DNA of 64,000 bases from Dallia pectoralis. Taxonomy: Eukaryota > Chordata > Actinopteri > Esociformes > Umbridae. A program made the translations under genes and the position numbers. Positions 12,405-23,995 of the stretch are shown piece by piece. The stretch lies in the NCBI GenBank assembly GCA_029465975.1, contig CM055737.1, positions 20,051,502-20,115,501 on the forward strand. Reading direction: 5' to 3'. How positions within the stretch are numbered: position 1 is the first letter of the stretch; every line of letters begins with the position of its first letter. The notes beneath the pieces were generated by a model, which did not search any database, was not told the origin of the DNA, and was given only the letters and a program-made list of their open reading frames with translations.

Positions 12405-15400
12405 ATTTTGTTATTTTCATGGCGGGAAGAAACAATCAATCAAAAAGTTAATTATGCAGTGAAGAAATCAATAACAGCTGTAATTTCAACTCTTCAAATA
12501 GCTTACGGCCACACCACCCTGAAAACGCCCAATCTCGCAAGCCAAACATGGTCGGGCTTGGTTAGTACTTGGATGGGAGACCGCCTAGGAATATATAGTG
12601 TTGTAAGCATTTTGTTATTTTCTTGGCGGGAAGAAACAATCTATCAAAAAGTTAATTATGCAGTGAAGAAATCAATAACAGCTGTAATTTCAACTTTTCT
12701 AATAGCTTACGGCCACACCACCCTGAAAACGCCCGATCTCGTCTGATCTCGGAAGCCAAGCAGGGTTGGGCTTGGTTAGTACTTGGATGGGAGACCGCCT
12801 GGGAATATCTAGTGTTGAAAGCATTTTGTTATTTTCATGGCGGGAAGAAACAATCAATCAAAAAGTTAATTATGCAGTGAAGAAATCAATAACAGCTGTA
12901 ATTTCAACTCTTCTGATAGCTTACGGCCACACCACCCTGAAAATGCCCGATCTCGTCTGATCTCGGAAGCCAAGCAGGGTTGGGCTTGGTTAGTACTTGG
13001 ATGGGAGACCGCCTGGGAATATCTAGTGTTGTAAGCATTATGTTATTTTCTTGGCGGGAAGAAACAATCAATCAAAAAGTTAATTATGCAGTGAAGAAAT
13101 CAATAAGAGCTGTAATTTCAACTTTTCTAACAGCTTACGGCCTTACCACCCTGAAAACGCCCGATCTCGTCTGATCTCGGAAGCCAAGCAGGGTCGGGCT
13201 TGGTTAGTACTTGGATGGGAGACCGCCTAGGAATATCTAGTGTTGTAAGCATTTTGTTATTTTCTTGGCGGGAAGAAACAATCAATCAAAAAGTTAATTA
13301 TGCAGTGAAGAAATCAATAACAGCTGTATTTTCAAATGTTCTAATACCCTACGGCCACACCACCCTGAAAACGCCTGATCTCGGAAACCAAACAGGGTCG
13401 GGCTTGGTTAGTACTTGGATGGGAGACCGCCTGGAAATATCTAGTGTTGTAAGCATTTTGTTATTTTCTTGGCGGGAAGAAACAAACAATCAAAAAGTTA
13501 ATTATGCAGTGAAGAAATCAATAAGAGCTGTAATTTCAACTTGTCTAATAGCCTACGGCCACACCACCCTGAAAACGCCCGATCTCGTCTGATCTCGGAA
13601 GCCAAGCAGGGTTGGGCTTGGTTAGTACTTGGATGGGAGACCGCCTGGGAATATCTAGTGTTGTAAGCATTATGTTATTTTCTTGGCGGGAAGAAACAAT
13701 CAATCAAAAAGTTAATTATGCAGTGAAGAAATCAATAAGAGCTGTAATTTCAACTTTTCTAATAGCTTACGGCCACACCACCCTGAAAACGCCCGATCTC
13801 GCAAGCCAAACATGGTCGGGCTTGGTTAGTACTTGGATGGGAGACCGCCTAGTAATATCTAGTGTTGTAAGCATTTCGTTATTTTCATGGCGGGAAGAAA
13901 CAATCAATCATAAAGTTAATTATGCAGTGAAGAAATCAATAAGAGCTGTAATTTCAACTTTTCTAATAGCTTACGGCCACAACACCCTGAAAACGCCCGA
14001 TCTCGGAAGCCAAACAGGGTCGGGCTTGGTTAGTACTTGGATGGGAGACCGCCTAGTAATATCTAGTGTTGTAAGCATTTCGTTATTTTCATGGCGGGAA
14101 GAAACAATCAATCATAAAGTTAATTATGCAGTGAAGAAATCAATAAGAGCTGTAATTTCAAATTTTCTAATAGCTTACGGCCACACCACCCTGAAAACGC
14201 CCGATCTCGTCTGATCTCGGAAGCCAAGCAGGGTTGGGCTTGGTTAGTACTTGGATGGGAGACCGCCTAGGAATATCTAGTGTTGTAAGCATTTTGTTAT
14301 TTTCATGGCGGGAAGAAACAATCAATCAAAAAGTTAATTATGCAGTGAAGAAATCAATAAGAGCTGTAATTTCAACTTGTCTTATCGCTTACGGCCACAC
14401 CACCCTGAAATCGCCCGATCTCGTCTGATCTCGGAAGCCAAGCAGGGTCGGGCTTGGTTAGTACTTGGATAGGCGACCGCCTAGGAATATCTAGTGTTGT
14501 AAGCATTATGTTATTTTCTTGGCGGGAAGAAACAATCAATCAAAAAGTTAATTATGCAGTGAAGAAATCAATAAGAGCTGTAATTTCAACTTTTCTAATA
14601 GCTTACGGCCACACCACCCTGAAAACGCCCGATCTCGCAAGCCAAACATGGTCGGGCTTGGTTAGTACTTGGATGGGAGACCGCCTAGTAATATCTAGTG
14701 TTGTAAGCATTTCGTTATTTTCATGGCGGGAAGAAACAATCAATCATAAAGTTAATTATGCAGTGAAGAAATCAATAAGAGCTGTAATTTCAACTTTTCT
14801 AATAGCTTACGGCCACAACACCCTGAAAACGCCCGATCTCGGAAGCCAAACAGGGTCGGGCTTGGTTAGTACTTGGATGGGAGACCGCCTAGTAATATCT
14901 AGTGTTGTAAGCATTTCGTTATTTTCATGGCGGGAAGAAACAATCAATCATAAAGTTAATTATGCAGTGAAGAAATCAATAAGAGCTGTAATTTCAAATT
15001 TTCTAATAGCTTACGGCCACACCACCCTGAAAACGCCCGATCTCGTCTGATCTCGGAAGCCAAGCAGGGTTGGGCTTGGTTAGTACTTGGATGGGAGACC
15101 GCCTAGGAATATCTAGTGTTGTAAGCATTTTGTTATTTTCATGGCGGGAAGAAACAATCAATCAAAAAGTTAATTATGCAGTGAAGAAATCAATAACAGC
15201 TGTAATTTCAACTCTTCAAATAGCTTACGGCCACACCACCCTGAAAACGCCCAATCTCGCAAGCCAAACATGGTCGGGCTTGGTTAGTACTTGGATGGGA
15301 GACCGCCTAGGAATATATAGTGTTGTAAGCATTTTGTTATTTTCTTGGCGGGAAGAAACAATCTATCAAAAAGTTAATTATGCAGTGAAGAAATCAATAA

Positions 15401-15640
15401 CAGCTGTAATTTCAACTTTTCTAATAGCTTACGGCCACACCACCCTGAAAACGCCCGATCTCGTCTGATCTCGGAAGCCAAGCAGGGTTGGGCTTGGTTA
15501 GTACTTGGATGGGAGACCGCCTGGGAATATCTAGTGTTGAAAGCATTTTGTTATTTTCATGGCGGGAAGAAACAATCAATCAAAAAGTTAATTATGCAGT
15601 GAAGAAATCAATAACAGCTGTAATTTCAACTCTTCTGATA

Positions 15641-15756
15641 GCTTACGGCCACCACCCTGAAAATGCCCGATCTCGTCTGATCTCGGAAGCCAAGCAGGGT
15701 TGGGCTTGGTTAGTACTTGGATGGGAGACCGCCTGGGAATATCTAGTGTTGTAAGC
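15641..15756 (+). pseudogene. 5S gene with 2-nt loss near the 5' end
   Basis: The gene lacks 2 nt in the helix II/loop A region (GGCCACCACC in place of GGCCACACCACC) but is otherwise full length at 116 nt. Its close relative at 12919, from which it differs by a 2.72-kb duplication offset, has the intact form. The loss is therefore younger than the duplication. Confidence 0.65.
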
Positions 15757-17954
15757 ATTATGTTATTTTCTTGGCGGGAAGAAACAATCAATCAAAAAGT
15801 TAATTATGCAGTGAAGAAATCAATAAGAGCTGTAATTTCAACTTTTCTAACAGCTTACGGCCTTACCACCCTGAAAACGCCCGATCTCGTCTGATCTCGG
15901 AAGCCAAGCAGGGTCGGGCTTGGTTAGTACTTGGATGGGAGACCGCCTAGGAATATCTAGTGTTGTAAGCATTTTGTTATTTTCTTGGCGGGAAGAAACA
16001 ATCAATCAAAAAGTTAATTATGCAGTGAAGAAATCAATAACAGCTGTATTTTCAAATGTTCTAATACCCTACGGCCACACCACCCTGAAAACGCCTGATC
16101 TCGGAAACCAAACAGGGTCGGGCTTGGTTAGTACTTGGATGGGAGACCGCCTGGAAATATCTAGTGTTGTAAGCATTTTGTTATTTTCTTGGCGGGAAGA
16201 AACAAACAATCAAAAAGTTAATTATGCAGTGAAGAAATCAATAAGAGCTGTAATTTCAACTTGTCTAATAGCCTACGGCCACACCACCCTGAAAACGCCC
16301 GATCTCGTCTGATCTCGGAAGCCAAGCAGGGTTGGGCTTGGTTAGTACTTGGATGGGAGACCGCCTGGGAATATCTAGTGTTGTAAGCATTATGTTATTT
16401 TCTTGGCGGGAAGAAACAATCAATCAAAAAGTTAATTATGCAGTGAAGAAATCAATAAGAGCTGTAATTTCAACTTTTCTAATAGCTTACGGCCACACCA
16501 CCCTGAAAACGCCCGATCTCGCAAGCCAAACATGGTCGGGCTTGGTTAGTACTTGGATGGGAGACCGCCTAGTAATATCTAGTGTTGTAAGCATTTCGTT
16601 ATTTTCATGGCGGGAAGAAACAATCAATCATAAAGTTAATTATGCAGTGAAGAAATCAATAAGAGCTGTAATTTCAACTTTTCTAATAGCTTACGGCCAC
16701 AACACCCTGAAAACGCCCGATCTCGGAAGCCAAACAGGGTCGGGCTTGGTTAGTACTTGGATGGGAGACCGCCTAGTAATATCTAGTGTTGTAAGCATTT
16801 CGTTATTTTCATGGCGGGAAGAAACAATCAATCATAAAGTTAATTATGCAGTGAAGAAATCAATAAGAGCTGTAATTTCAAATTTTCTAATAGCTTACGG
16901 CCACACCACCCTGAAAACGCCCGATCTCGTCTGATCTCGGAAGCCAAGCAGGGTTGGGCTTGGTTAGTACTTGGATGGGAGACCGCCTAGGAATATCTAG
17001 TGTTGTAAGCATTTTGTTATTTTCATGGCGGGAAGAAACAATCAATCAAAAAGTTAATTATGCAGTGAAGAAATCAATAAGAGCTGTAATTTCAACTTGT
17101 CTTATCGCTTACGGCCACACCACCCTGAAATCGCCCGATCTCGTCTGATCTCGGAAGCCAAGCAGGGTCGGGCTTGGTTAGTACTTGGATAGGCGACCGC
17201 CTAGGAATATCTCGTGTTGTAAGCATTTTGTTAGTTTCTTGGCGGGAAGAAACAATTTATCAAAAAGTTAATTATGCAGTGAAGAAATCAATAACAGCTG
17301 TAATTTCAACTCTTCTAATAGCTTACGGCCACACCACCCTGAAAACGCCCAATCTCGCAAGCCAAACATGGTCGGGCTTGGTTAGTACTTGGATGGGAGA
17401 CCGCCTAGGAATATATAGTGTTGTAAGCATTTTGTTATTTTCTTGGCGGGAAGAGAAACAATCTATCAAAAAGTTAATTATGCAGTGAAGAAATCAATAA
17501 CAGCTGTAATTTCAACTCTTCTAATAGCTTACGGCCACACCACCCTGAAAACGCCCGATCTCGTCTGATCTCGGAAGCCAAGCAGGGTTGGGCTTGGTTA
17601 GTACTTGGATGGGAGACCGCCTGGGAATATCTAGTGTTGAAAGCATTTTGTTATTTTCATGGCGGGAAGAAACAATCAATCAAAAAGTTAATTATGCAGT
17701 GAAGAAATCAATAACAGCTGTAATTTCAACTCTTCTAATAGCTTACGGCCACACCACCCTGAAAATGCCCGATCTCGTCTGATCTCGGAAGCCAAGCAGG
17801 GTTGGGCTTGGTTAGTACTTGGATGGGAGACCGCCTGGGAATATCTAGTGTTGTAAGCATTATGTTATTTTCTTGGCGGGAAGAAACAATCAATCAAAAA
17901 GTTAATTATGCAGTGAAGAAATCAATAACAGCTGTATTTTCAAATGTTCTAATA

Positions 17955-18073
17955 CCCTACGGCCACACCACCCTGAAAACGCCTGATCTCGGAAACCAAA
18001 CAGGGTCGGGCTTGGTTAGTACTTGGATGGGACTTGGATGGTAGACCGCCTAGTAATGTCTAGTGTTGTAAGC
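17955..18073 (+). pseudogene. 5S gene with 11-nt duplication in the C-box
   Basis: The C-box region reads ACTTGGATGGG twice in tandem, followed by TAGACC. The gene also has the 10-nt loop C deletion and a C at +1. The same rare combination is found in the gene at 27331, beyond element 1, which marks the two regions as copies of each other. Confidence 0.8.
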
Positions 18074-18995
18074 ATTTTGTTATTTTCTTGGCGGGAAGAA
18101 ACAATCAATCAAAAAGTTAATTATGCAGTGAAGATATCAATAACAGCTGTATTTTAAAATGTTCTAATACCCTACGGCCACACCACCCTGAAAACGCCTG
18201 ATCTCGGAAACCAAACCGGGTCGGGCTTGGTTAGTACTTGGATGGGAGACCGCCTGGAAATATCTAGTGTTGTAAGCATTTTGTTATTTTCTTGACGGGA
18301 AGAAACAAACAATCAAAAAGTTAATTATGCAGTGAAGAAATCAATAAGAGCTGTAATTTCAACTTTTCTAATAGCTTACGGCCACAACACCCTGAAAACG
18401 CCCGATCTCGGAAGCCAAACAGGGTCGGGCTTGGTTAGTACTTGGATGGGAGACCGCCTAGTAATATCTTGTGTTGTAAGCATTTTGTTATTTTCTTGGC
18501 GGGAAGAAACAATCAATCAAAAAGTTAATTATGCAGTGAAGAAATCAATAACAGCTGTATTTTCAAATGTTCTAATACCCTACGGCCACACCACCCTGAA
18601 AACGCCTGATCTCGGAAACCAAACAGGGTCGGGCTTGGTTAGTACTTGGATGGGAGACCGCTTGGAAATATCTAGTGTTGTAAGCATTTTGTTATTTTCT
18701 TGGCGGGAAGAAACAAACAATCAAAAAGTTAATTATGCAGTGAAGAAATCAATAAGAGCTGTAACTTCAACTTTTCTAATAGCTTACGGCCACACCACCC
18801 TGAAAACGCCCGATCTCGTCTGATCTCGAAAGCCAAGCAGGGTTGGGCTTGGTTAGTACTTGGATGGGAGACCGCCTAGGAATATCTAGTGTTGTAAGCA
18901 TTTTGTTATTTTCTTGGCGGGAAGAAACAATCTATCAAAAAGTTAATTATGCAGTGAAGAAATCAATAAGAGCTGTAATTTCAACTTGTCTTATC

Positions 18996-19113
18996 GCTTA
19001 CGGCCACACCACCCTGAAAACGCCCGATCTCGTCTGATCTCGGAAGCCAAGCAGGGTCGGGCTTGGTTAGTACTTGGATAGGCGACCGCCTAGGAATATC
19101 TAGTGTTGTAAGC
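18996..19113 (+). rRNA. 5S ribosomal RNA gene with altered C-box
   Basis: Full-length gene in which the C-box reads GGATAGGCGACC in place of GGATGGGAGACC, two changes within 4 nt of the main TFIIIA contact region. The same change is in the genes starting 5784, 7456, 8729, 10401, 14387, 17107, 21507 and 28586. It may have lowered promoter strength. Confidence 0.75.
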
Positions 19114-20263
19114 ATTTTGTTATTTTCTTGGCGGGAAGAAACAATCTATCAAAAAGTTAATTATGCAGTGAAGAAATCAACAACAGCTGTAATTTCAACT
19201 CTTCTAATAGCTTACGGCCACACCACCCTGAAAACGCCCGATCTCGTCTGATCTCGGAAGCCAAGCAGGGTTGGGCTTGGTTAGTACTTGGATGGGAGAC
19301 CGCCTGGGAATGTCTAGTGTTGTAAGCATTTTGTTATTTTCATGGCGGGAAGAAACAATCAATCAAAAAGTGAATTATGCAGTGAAGAAATCAATAAGAG
19401 CTGTAATTTCAACTTTTCTAATAGCTTACGGCCACACCACCCTGAAAACGCCCGATCTCATCTCGAAGCCAAACATGGTCGGGCTTGGTTAGTACTTGGA
19501 TGGGAGACCGCCTAGGAATATATAGTGTTGTAAGCATTTTGTTATTTTCATGGCGGGAAGAAACAATCAATCAAAAAGTTAATTATGCAGTGAAGAAATC
19601 AATAAGAGCTGTAATTTCAACTTTTGTAATAGCTTACGGCCACACCACCCTGAAAACGCCCGATCTCGTCTGATCTCGGAAGCCAAGCAGGGTCGGGCTT
19701 GGTTAGTACTTGGATGGGAGACCGCCTAGGAATATCTAGTGTTGTAAGCATTTTGTTATTTTCTTGGCGGGAAGAAACAATCAATCAAAAAGTTAATTAT
19801 GCAGTGAAGAAATCAATAACAGCTGTATTTTCAAATGTTCTAATACCCTACGGCCACACCACCCTGAAAACGCCTGATCTCGGAAACCAAACCGGGTCGG
19901 GCTTGGTTAGTACTTGGATGGGAGACCGCCTAGTAATATCTAGTGTTGTAAGCATTTCGTTATTTTCATGGCGGGAAGAAACAATCAATCAAAAAGTTAA
20001 TTATGCAGTGAAGAAATCAATAAGAGCTGTAATTTCAACTTTTCTAATAGCTTACGGCCACACCACCCTGAAAACGCCCGATCTCGTCTGATCTCGGAAG
20101 CCAAGCAGGGTCGGGCTTGGTTAGTACTTGGATGGGAGACCGCCTAGGAATATCTAGTGTTGTAAGCATTTTGTTATTTTCTTGGCGGGAAGAAACAATC
20201 AATCAAAAAGTTAATTATGCAGTGAAGAAATCAATAAGAGCTGTAATTTCAACTTTTCTAATA

Positions 20264-20360
20264 GCTTACGGCCACAACACCCGATCTCGGAAGCCAAACA
20301 GGGTCGGGCTTGGTTAGTACTTGGATGGGAGACCGCCTAGTAATATCTAGTGTTGTAAGC
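20264..20360 (+). pseudogene. 5S gene with 21-nt loss (193-bp unit class)
   Basis: Only 97 nt long. After GGCCACAACA the sequence goes straight to CCCGATCTCGG, so 11 nt of helix II/III (around nt 19-30) are missing as well as the usual 10 nt. The Mutsu target sequence (nt 21-30) is lost in this class. The same class is found at 21507, 29850, 31095, 45291 and 58290. Confidence 0.75.
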
Positions 20361-21699
20361 ATTTCGTTATTTTCATGGCGGGAAGAAACAATCAATCATA
20401 AAGTTAATTATGCAGTGAAGAAATCAATAAGAGCTGTAATTTCAACTTTTCTAATAGCTTACGGCCACACCACCCTGAAAACGCCCGATCTCGTCTGATC
20501 TCGGAAGCCAAGCAGGGTTGGGCTTGGTTAGTACTTGGATGGGAGACCGCCTAGGAATATCTAGTGTTGTAAGCATTTTATTATTTTCATGGCGGGAAGA
20601 AACAATCAATCAAAAAGTTAATTATGCAGTGAAGAAATCAATAAGAGCTGTAATTTCAACTTTTCTAATAGCTTACGGCCACAACACCCTGAAAACGCCC
20701 GATCTCGGAAGCCAAACAGGGTCGGGCTTGGTTAGTACTTGGATGGGAGACCGCCTAGTAATATCTAGTGTTGTAAGCATTTTGTTATTTTCATGGCGGG
20801 AAGAAACAATCAATCAAAAAGTTAATTATGCAGTGAAGATATCAATAAGAGCTGTAATTTCAACTTTTCTAATAGCTTACGGCCACACCACCCTGAAAAC
20901 GCCCGATCTCGTCTGATCTCAGAAGCCAAGCAGGGTCGGGCTTGGTTAGTACTTGGATGGGAGACCGCCTAGGAATATCTAGTGTTGTAAGCATTTTGTT
21001 ATTTTCTTGGCGGGAAGAAACAATCAATCAAAAAGTTAATTATGCAGTGAAGAAATCAATAACAGCTGTATTTTCAAATGTTCTAATACCCTACGGCCAC
21101 ACCACCCTGAAAACGCCTGATCTCGGAAACCAAACAGGTTCGGGCTTGGTTAGTACTTGGATGGGAGACCGCCTGGGAATATCTAGTGTTGTAAGCATTT
21201 TGTTATTTTCTTGGCGGGAAGAAACAAACAATCAAAAAGTTAATTATGCAGTGAAGAAATCAATAAGAGCTGTAATTTCAACTTTTCTAATAGCTTACGG
21301 CCACACCACCCTGAAAACGCCCGATCTCGTCTGATCTCGGAAGCCAAGCAGGGTCGGGCTTGGTTAGTACTTGGATGGGAGACCGCCTAGGAATATCTAG
21401 TGTTGTAAGCATTTTGTTATTTTCTTGGCGGGAAGAAACAATCAATCAAAAAGTTAATTATGCAGTGAAGAAATCAATAAGAGCTGTAATTTCAACTTTT
21501 CTAATAGCTTACGGCCACAACACCCGATCTCGGAAGCCAAACAGGGTCGGGCTTGGTTAGTACTTGGATAGGCGACCGCCTAGGAATATCTAGTGTTGTA
21601 AGCATTTTGTTATTTTCTTGGCGGGAAGAAACAATCTATCAAAAAGTTAATTATGCAGTGAAGAAATCAATAACAGCTGTAATTTCAACTCTTCTAATA

Positions 21700-21729
21700 G
21701 CTTACGGCCATACCAGCCTGAATACGCCC
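21700..21729 (+). pseudogene. 5S gene, first 30 nt only, cut by element 1
   Basis: Nucleotides 1-30 of a 5S gene up to the junction with the retrotransposon. It differs from the array at three places: T at nt 12, G at nt 17 and T at nt 24. At all three it agrees with the common teleost 5S sequence. I found this set in no other unit of the window. The spacer just before it is array type. Confidence 0.85.
21720..21729 (+). repeat. Target-site duplication, 5' copy (element 1)
   Basis: GAATACGCCC before the element corresponds to GAAAATGCCC after the poly(A) at 27137-27146. Both are 5S nt 21-30. Two of the ten bases differ, so they are not copies of one and the same target sequence unless one was changed later. 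Confidence 0.75.
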
Positions 21730-21881
21730 TCTGTTGGTTGGGAGTTTGTTGTGTCAGGAAGTGAGTGAGAGAGCAGGTGGAGAGTGTTTGTTTGGGAATC
21801 GGTTTGTTCGTAATATATTTGTTTTTCGTTGTTGTAGTATCAGAGTTTGTTTGTCAATTAGTTCCTGTGTGTTTTTGTCGT

Positions 21882-21910
21882 TCCCCCGACAGCTTTGTCT
21901 GTTTGGGGGA
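21882..21910 (+). promoter_or_regulatory. Hairpin in the 5' leader, before ORF1 (element 1)
   Basis: TCCCCCGACAG can pair with CTGTTTGGGGGA around a 6-nt loop, giving about 11 pairs with one bulged T. It ends ~31 nt before the preferred ORF1 start. Element 2 has a different sequence in the same place (63717-63758) that also folds. A role in translation or packaging is possible but not shown. Confidence 0.5.
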
Positions 21911-21941
21911 GTGCCTGTGTTTAATGTTGAGGAAGGATAAC

Positions 21942-23093
21942 ATGGTAATGGACAACGGAAAGCAATTGACAACGAGAATGAACACCGACAAACAAATTGA
22001 GAACGAGGACGGACAAACAGTTAACGACAACGAAACGGAAAACAACAAAGAGAAAGCACACCGAACAGGCGAACAAACGGAGGGTGAGGACGACGGGCAG
22101 GAGAAACTTTTCAAAGAACAAGAGAAGTACGGAAAAGAGTTGACTGTGGAAGTGGAGGTGGAAGGAACAGAAAATGTGTCGATGATGGAAGTGCTGAGAG
22201 CGGTGAAGAAAGAGTGTGGAGAGGTGTTGGGATGCAGAGTGAGAGGGGAACGAAAATATGAACTCACCATGAAGGACGGAAAAGCAAAGGAGAAATTAAT
22301 GGACGGCATAAGAGTGAAGGGAGCGCTGGTACACGCCAGAGACATTGTGAACAATGAAATGGTGGTGTCATTTATTAATTTGCCGGTATATTTGGAGAAT
22401 GGAAGAATCCTGGCCAGATTGAGAGAGTGGGGAGTACAGGCCATGTCCCCAATAAAACGGCGAGTATGGCCGGGAACTGAGATTGTGGACGGAACAAGAT
22501 TTTTAAAAGTGAAGTTCACTGAAGAGGTCCGGTCACTCCCCTATTCCACCAAATTTGATACACTGAGGGGAGTGGAATATTTCAGGGTAATCCACGACAG
22601 ACAGGTGAGAGTCTGCAGGCTTTGTATCAAACCCGGACACATCTTTCGAGACTGCCCGGAATTTAAATGTTTCAAGTGTGGGCGAAAGGGACACTACGCA
22701 AGAGAGTGTGTTTGGATGGAGCGAGAGGAGGAGGAGGAGGAGAGAGACGAAGAGGGCGAATATGTGGACGGAGTGTGCGAAGAAGAGAAGGAGCAGGGAG
22801 AGGTGTTCGAGGACATCACCGAGGACGAGGTGGAGGAGGACGAGATGGAGCAGGCGGGAGGTGGTGTGGACAGAGGCGAGGACGGAGGAGGTGGAATGGA
22901 GATGGAGCTGGCAAGAGCAGAAGGGAGCAAGCGGGGGAGAGGGGCAGAGAAGAAAGCGGAGGAAAAGAGGACAAGATGGGCAGCGAAACAACGGGAGGAG
23001 GGAGATGAAGAGGTGAAAGTAGGCAGAGGAGAAAGGAGAGAGGAGGAGGAAGAAGGGACTTTTCAAGGGCAAAAACGGTGGTTCAGAGACTGA
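21942..23093 (+). CDS. ORF1 protein of element 1 (two CCHC zinc knuckles)
   Basis: Encodes a 383-residue RNA-binding, Gag-like protein of Tx1/L1-type elements, expected to coat the element RNA. The reading frame is open further upstream, but the first ATGs are at 21924, 21942 and 21948. I chose 21942 because it has A at -3 and G at +4. The N-terminal ~50 residues are polar and charged. A middle domain (~residues 55-215) precedes two knuckles of the form C-x2-C-x4-H-x4-C at ~225-238 and 243-256 (genomic 22614-22655 and 22668-22709). The tail is highly acidic, then basic and glutamate-rich. No break is seen. The stop overlaps an ATG (TGAATG) that opens a 15-codon frame before ORF2. Confidence 0.85.
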   Translation: MVMDNGKQLTTRMNTDKQIENEDGQTVNDNETENNKEKAHRTGEQTEGEDDGQEKLFKEQEKYGKELTVEVEVEGTENVSMMEVLRAVKKECGEVLGCRVRGERKYELTMKDGKAKEKLMDGIRVKGALVHARDIVNNEMVVSFINLPVYLENGRILARLREWGVQAMSPIKRRVWPGTEIVDGTRFLKVKFTEEVRSLPYSTKFDTLRGVEYFRVIHDRQVRVCRLCIKPGHIFRDCPEFKCFKCGRKGHYARECVWMEREEEEEERDEEGEYVDGVCEEEKEQGEVFEDITEDEVEEDEMEQAGGGVDRGEDGGGGMEMELARAEGSKRGRGAEKKAEEKRTRWAAKQREEGDEEVKVGRGERREEEEEGTFQGQKRWFRD

Positions 23094-23258
23094 ATGCCAA
23101 AAGGAGAGCGGAGAAGGACCGAGAACGTGAGGAGAGAATAAAAGGACCGCGGTCTGGTATGTAATTTAAATGTTTTGTTTCAATGTTTACTTTCTTTGCT
23201 TTGCTCTCATGGCCACTGTAACATCAATAAATGTAAACGGGTTAAGGGATAGGGAAAA

Positions 23259-23993
23259 ATGAAAAAACTGTTGTTTATATATAGAAGTGATATATTGTGT
23301 ATTCAAGAAACAAATTGGGATAGGGAAAAGGTAAAGGAAATGAGGGAGCTGTGGGAGGGGCACATGTTTTACAATAATGGGGCAACTAATGCAAGAGGGG
23401 TAGCGATTTTGATTAAAAAGGACAGAGTAGAAGATGTTAGGGAGGTGTATAGGGACCAGACAGGGAGGATATTGGTAGTAGAGTTTAGATATAGGAAAGT
23501 AGAGTTTAGAGTAGTTAATGTATATGTGCCAAATGTAGAAACGGATAGGAGAGTTATTATTCAGGAGTTGGGAGGGTTAGTAGCAGGGAGGTGTATTATA
23601 GTAGGAGATTTCAACATTAAGTGCAGTAGATTAGATGTAGGTAAGGGGGTAGAATTTAGATGGGAAAGGTCAAGGGTCATGTTACTAGAGTTGATGAGGG
23701 AGAAGGGTCTATTGGATGTGTGGAGGTATGAGAATCCAGAGAAGAGAGAGTTCACGAGGAGACAGATGAGAGAGGGGGTGTTGAAACAGAGTAGAATAGA
23801 TTTAGTGTTAGTACAGGCAGATATGATTGGATATATAGACAGAGTTAGACATCAGGGAAATAGCTTTAGTGATCACGATGGGGTTAGGTTTAGTATCAAG
23901 GTAGGGACCGAGGAGGTAGGTGGAGGGATGTGGATTTTGAATGTGGGGTATATTGAGGAGGAAGAATATGAGCAAAAGATTAGGGGTTACTAG
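23259..23993 (+). CDS. ORF2 piece 1: apurinic-type endonuclease domain
   Basis: Covers nearly all of the endonuclease that nicks the target DNA to prime reverse transcription. Motifs seen: IQET (metal-binding Glu 17), VVNVYVPN (85-92), GDFN (Asp 117 and Asn 119), SRID (178-181) and SDHD (204-207, His 206). The first ~17 residues, with the N-terminal Asn motif, are in another frame starting at 23209. The ATG at 23259 is therefore probably not the real start. The piece ends at a stop created by a lost G near 23983. Specificity for 5S nt 30 should reside mainly here. Confidence 0.85.
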   Translation: MKKLLFIYRSDILCIQETNWDREKVKEMRELWEGHMFYNNGATNARGVAILIKKDRVEDVREVYRDQTGRILVVEFRYRKVEFRVVNVYVPNVETDRRVIIQELGGLVAGRCIIVGDFNIKCSRLDVGKGVEFRWERSRVMLLELMREKGLLDVWRYENPEKREFTRRQMREGVLKQSRIDLVLVQADMIGYIDRVRHQGNSFSDHDGVRFSIKVGTEEVGGGMWILNVGYIEEEEYEQKIRGY

Positions 23994-23995
23994 AT

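Larger units (their letters stand above)
4568..21729 (+). repeat. 5S rDNA tandem array, block B (plus strand)
   Basis: About 82 units, ending in the gene split by element 1. Full-length or nearly full-length gene starts: 4733, 4947, 5570, 5784, 6201, 6620, 7242, 7456, 7874, 8088, 8301, 8515, 8729, 9147, 9565, 10187, 10401, 10819, 11033, 11247, 11665, 12287, 12705, 12919, 13133, 13551, 14173, 14387, 15009, 15427, 15641, 15853, 16271, 16893, 17107, 17527, 17741, 18782, 18996, 19210, 19632, 20050, 20457, 20875, 21293. Starts of genes lacking ~10 nt or more: 5161, 5366, 5999, 6415, 6834, 7038, 7670, 8943, 9361, 9779, 9983, 10615, 11461, 11879, 12083, 12501, 13347, 13765, 13969, 14601, 14805, 15223, 16067, 16485, 16689, 17321, 17955, 18170, 18374, 18578, 19424, 19846, 20264, 20671, 21089, 21507. 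A gene 3' part sits at the gap edge (4568 on). No other gene is visible in the block. Confidence 0.95.

Noticed and set aside
21854..22519. 221-codon frame antisense to ORF1 of element 1
   Set aside because: The opposite strand of ORF1 is an established coding frame with CCHC knuckles. The antisense product is Ser/Phe/Thr-rich with no motif and no start context of note.
22533..23072. Leu/Ser/His-rich antisense frames and the two overlapping Arg/Gly-rich plus frames at 22667-23016
   Set aside because: Shadows of the Glu- and Arg-rich, GAG/GAA-repetitive tail of ORF1. Low-complexity purine sequence stays open in several frames.
23094..23138. 15-codon frame starting in TGAATG right after ORF1
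   Set aside because: Too short to claim as a gene. It could matter for re-initiation into ORF2, but it stops before the ORF2 start and nothing else supports it.
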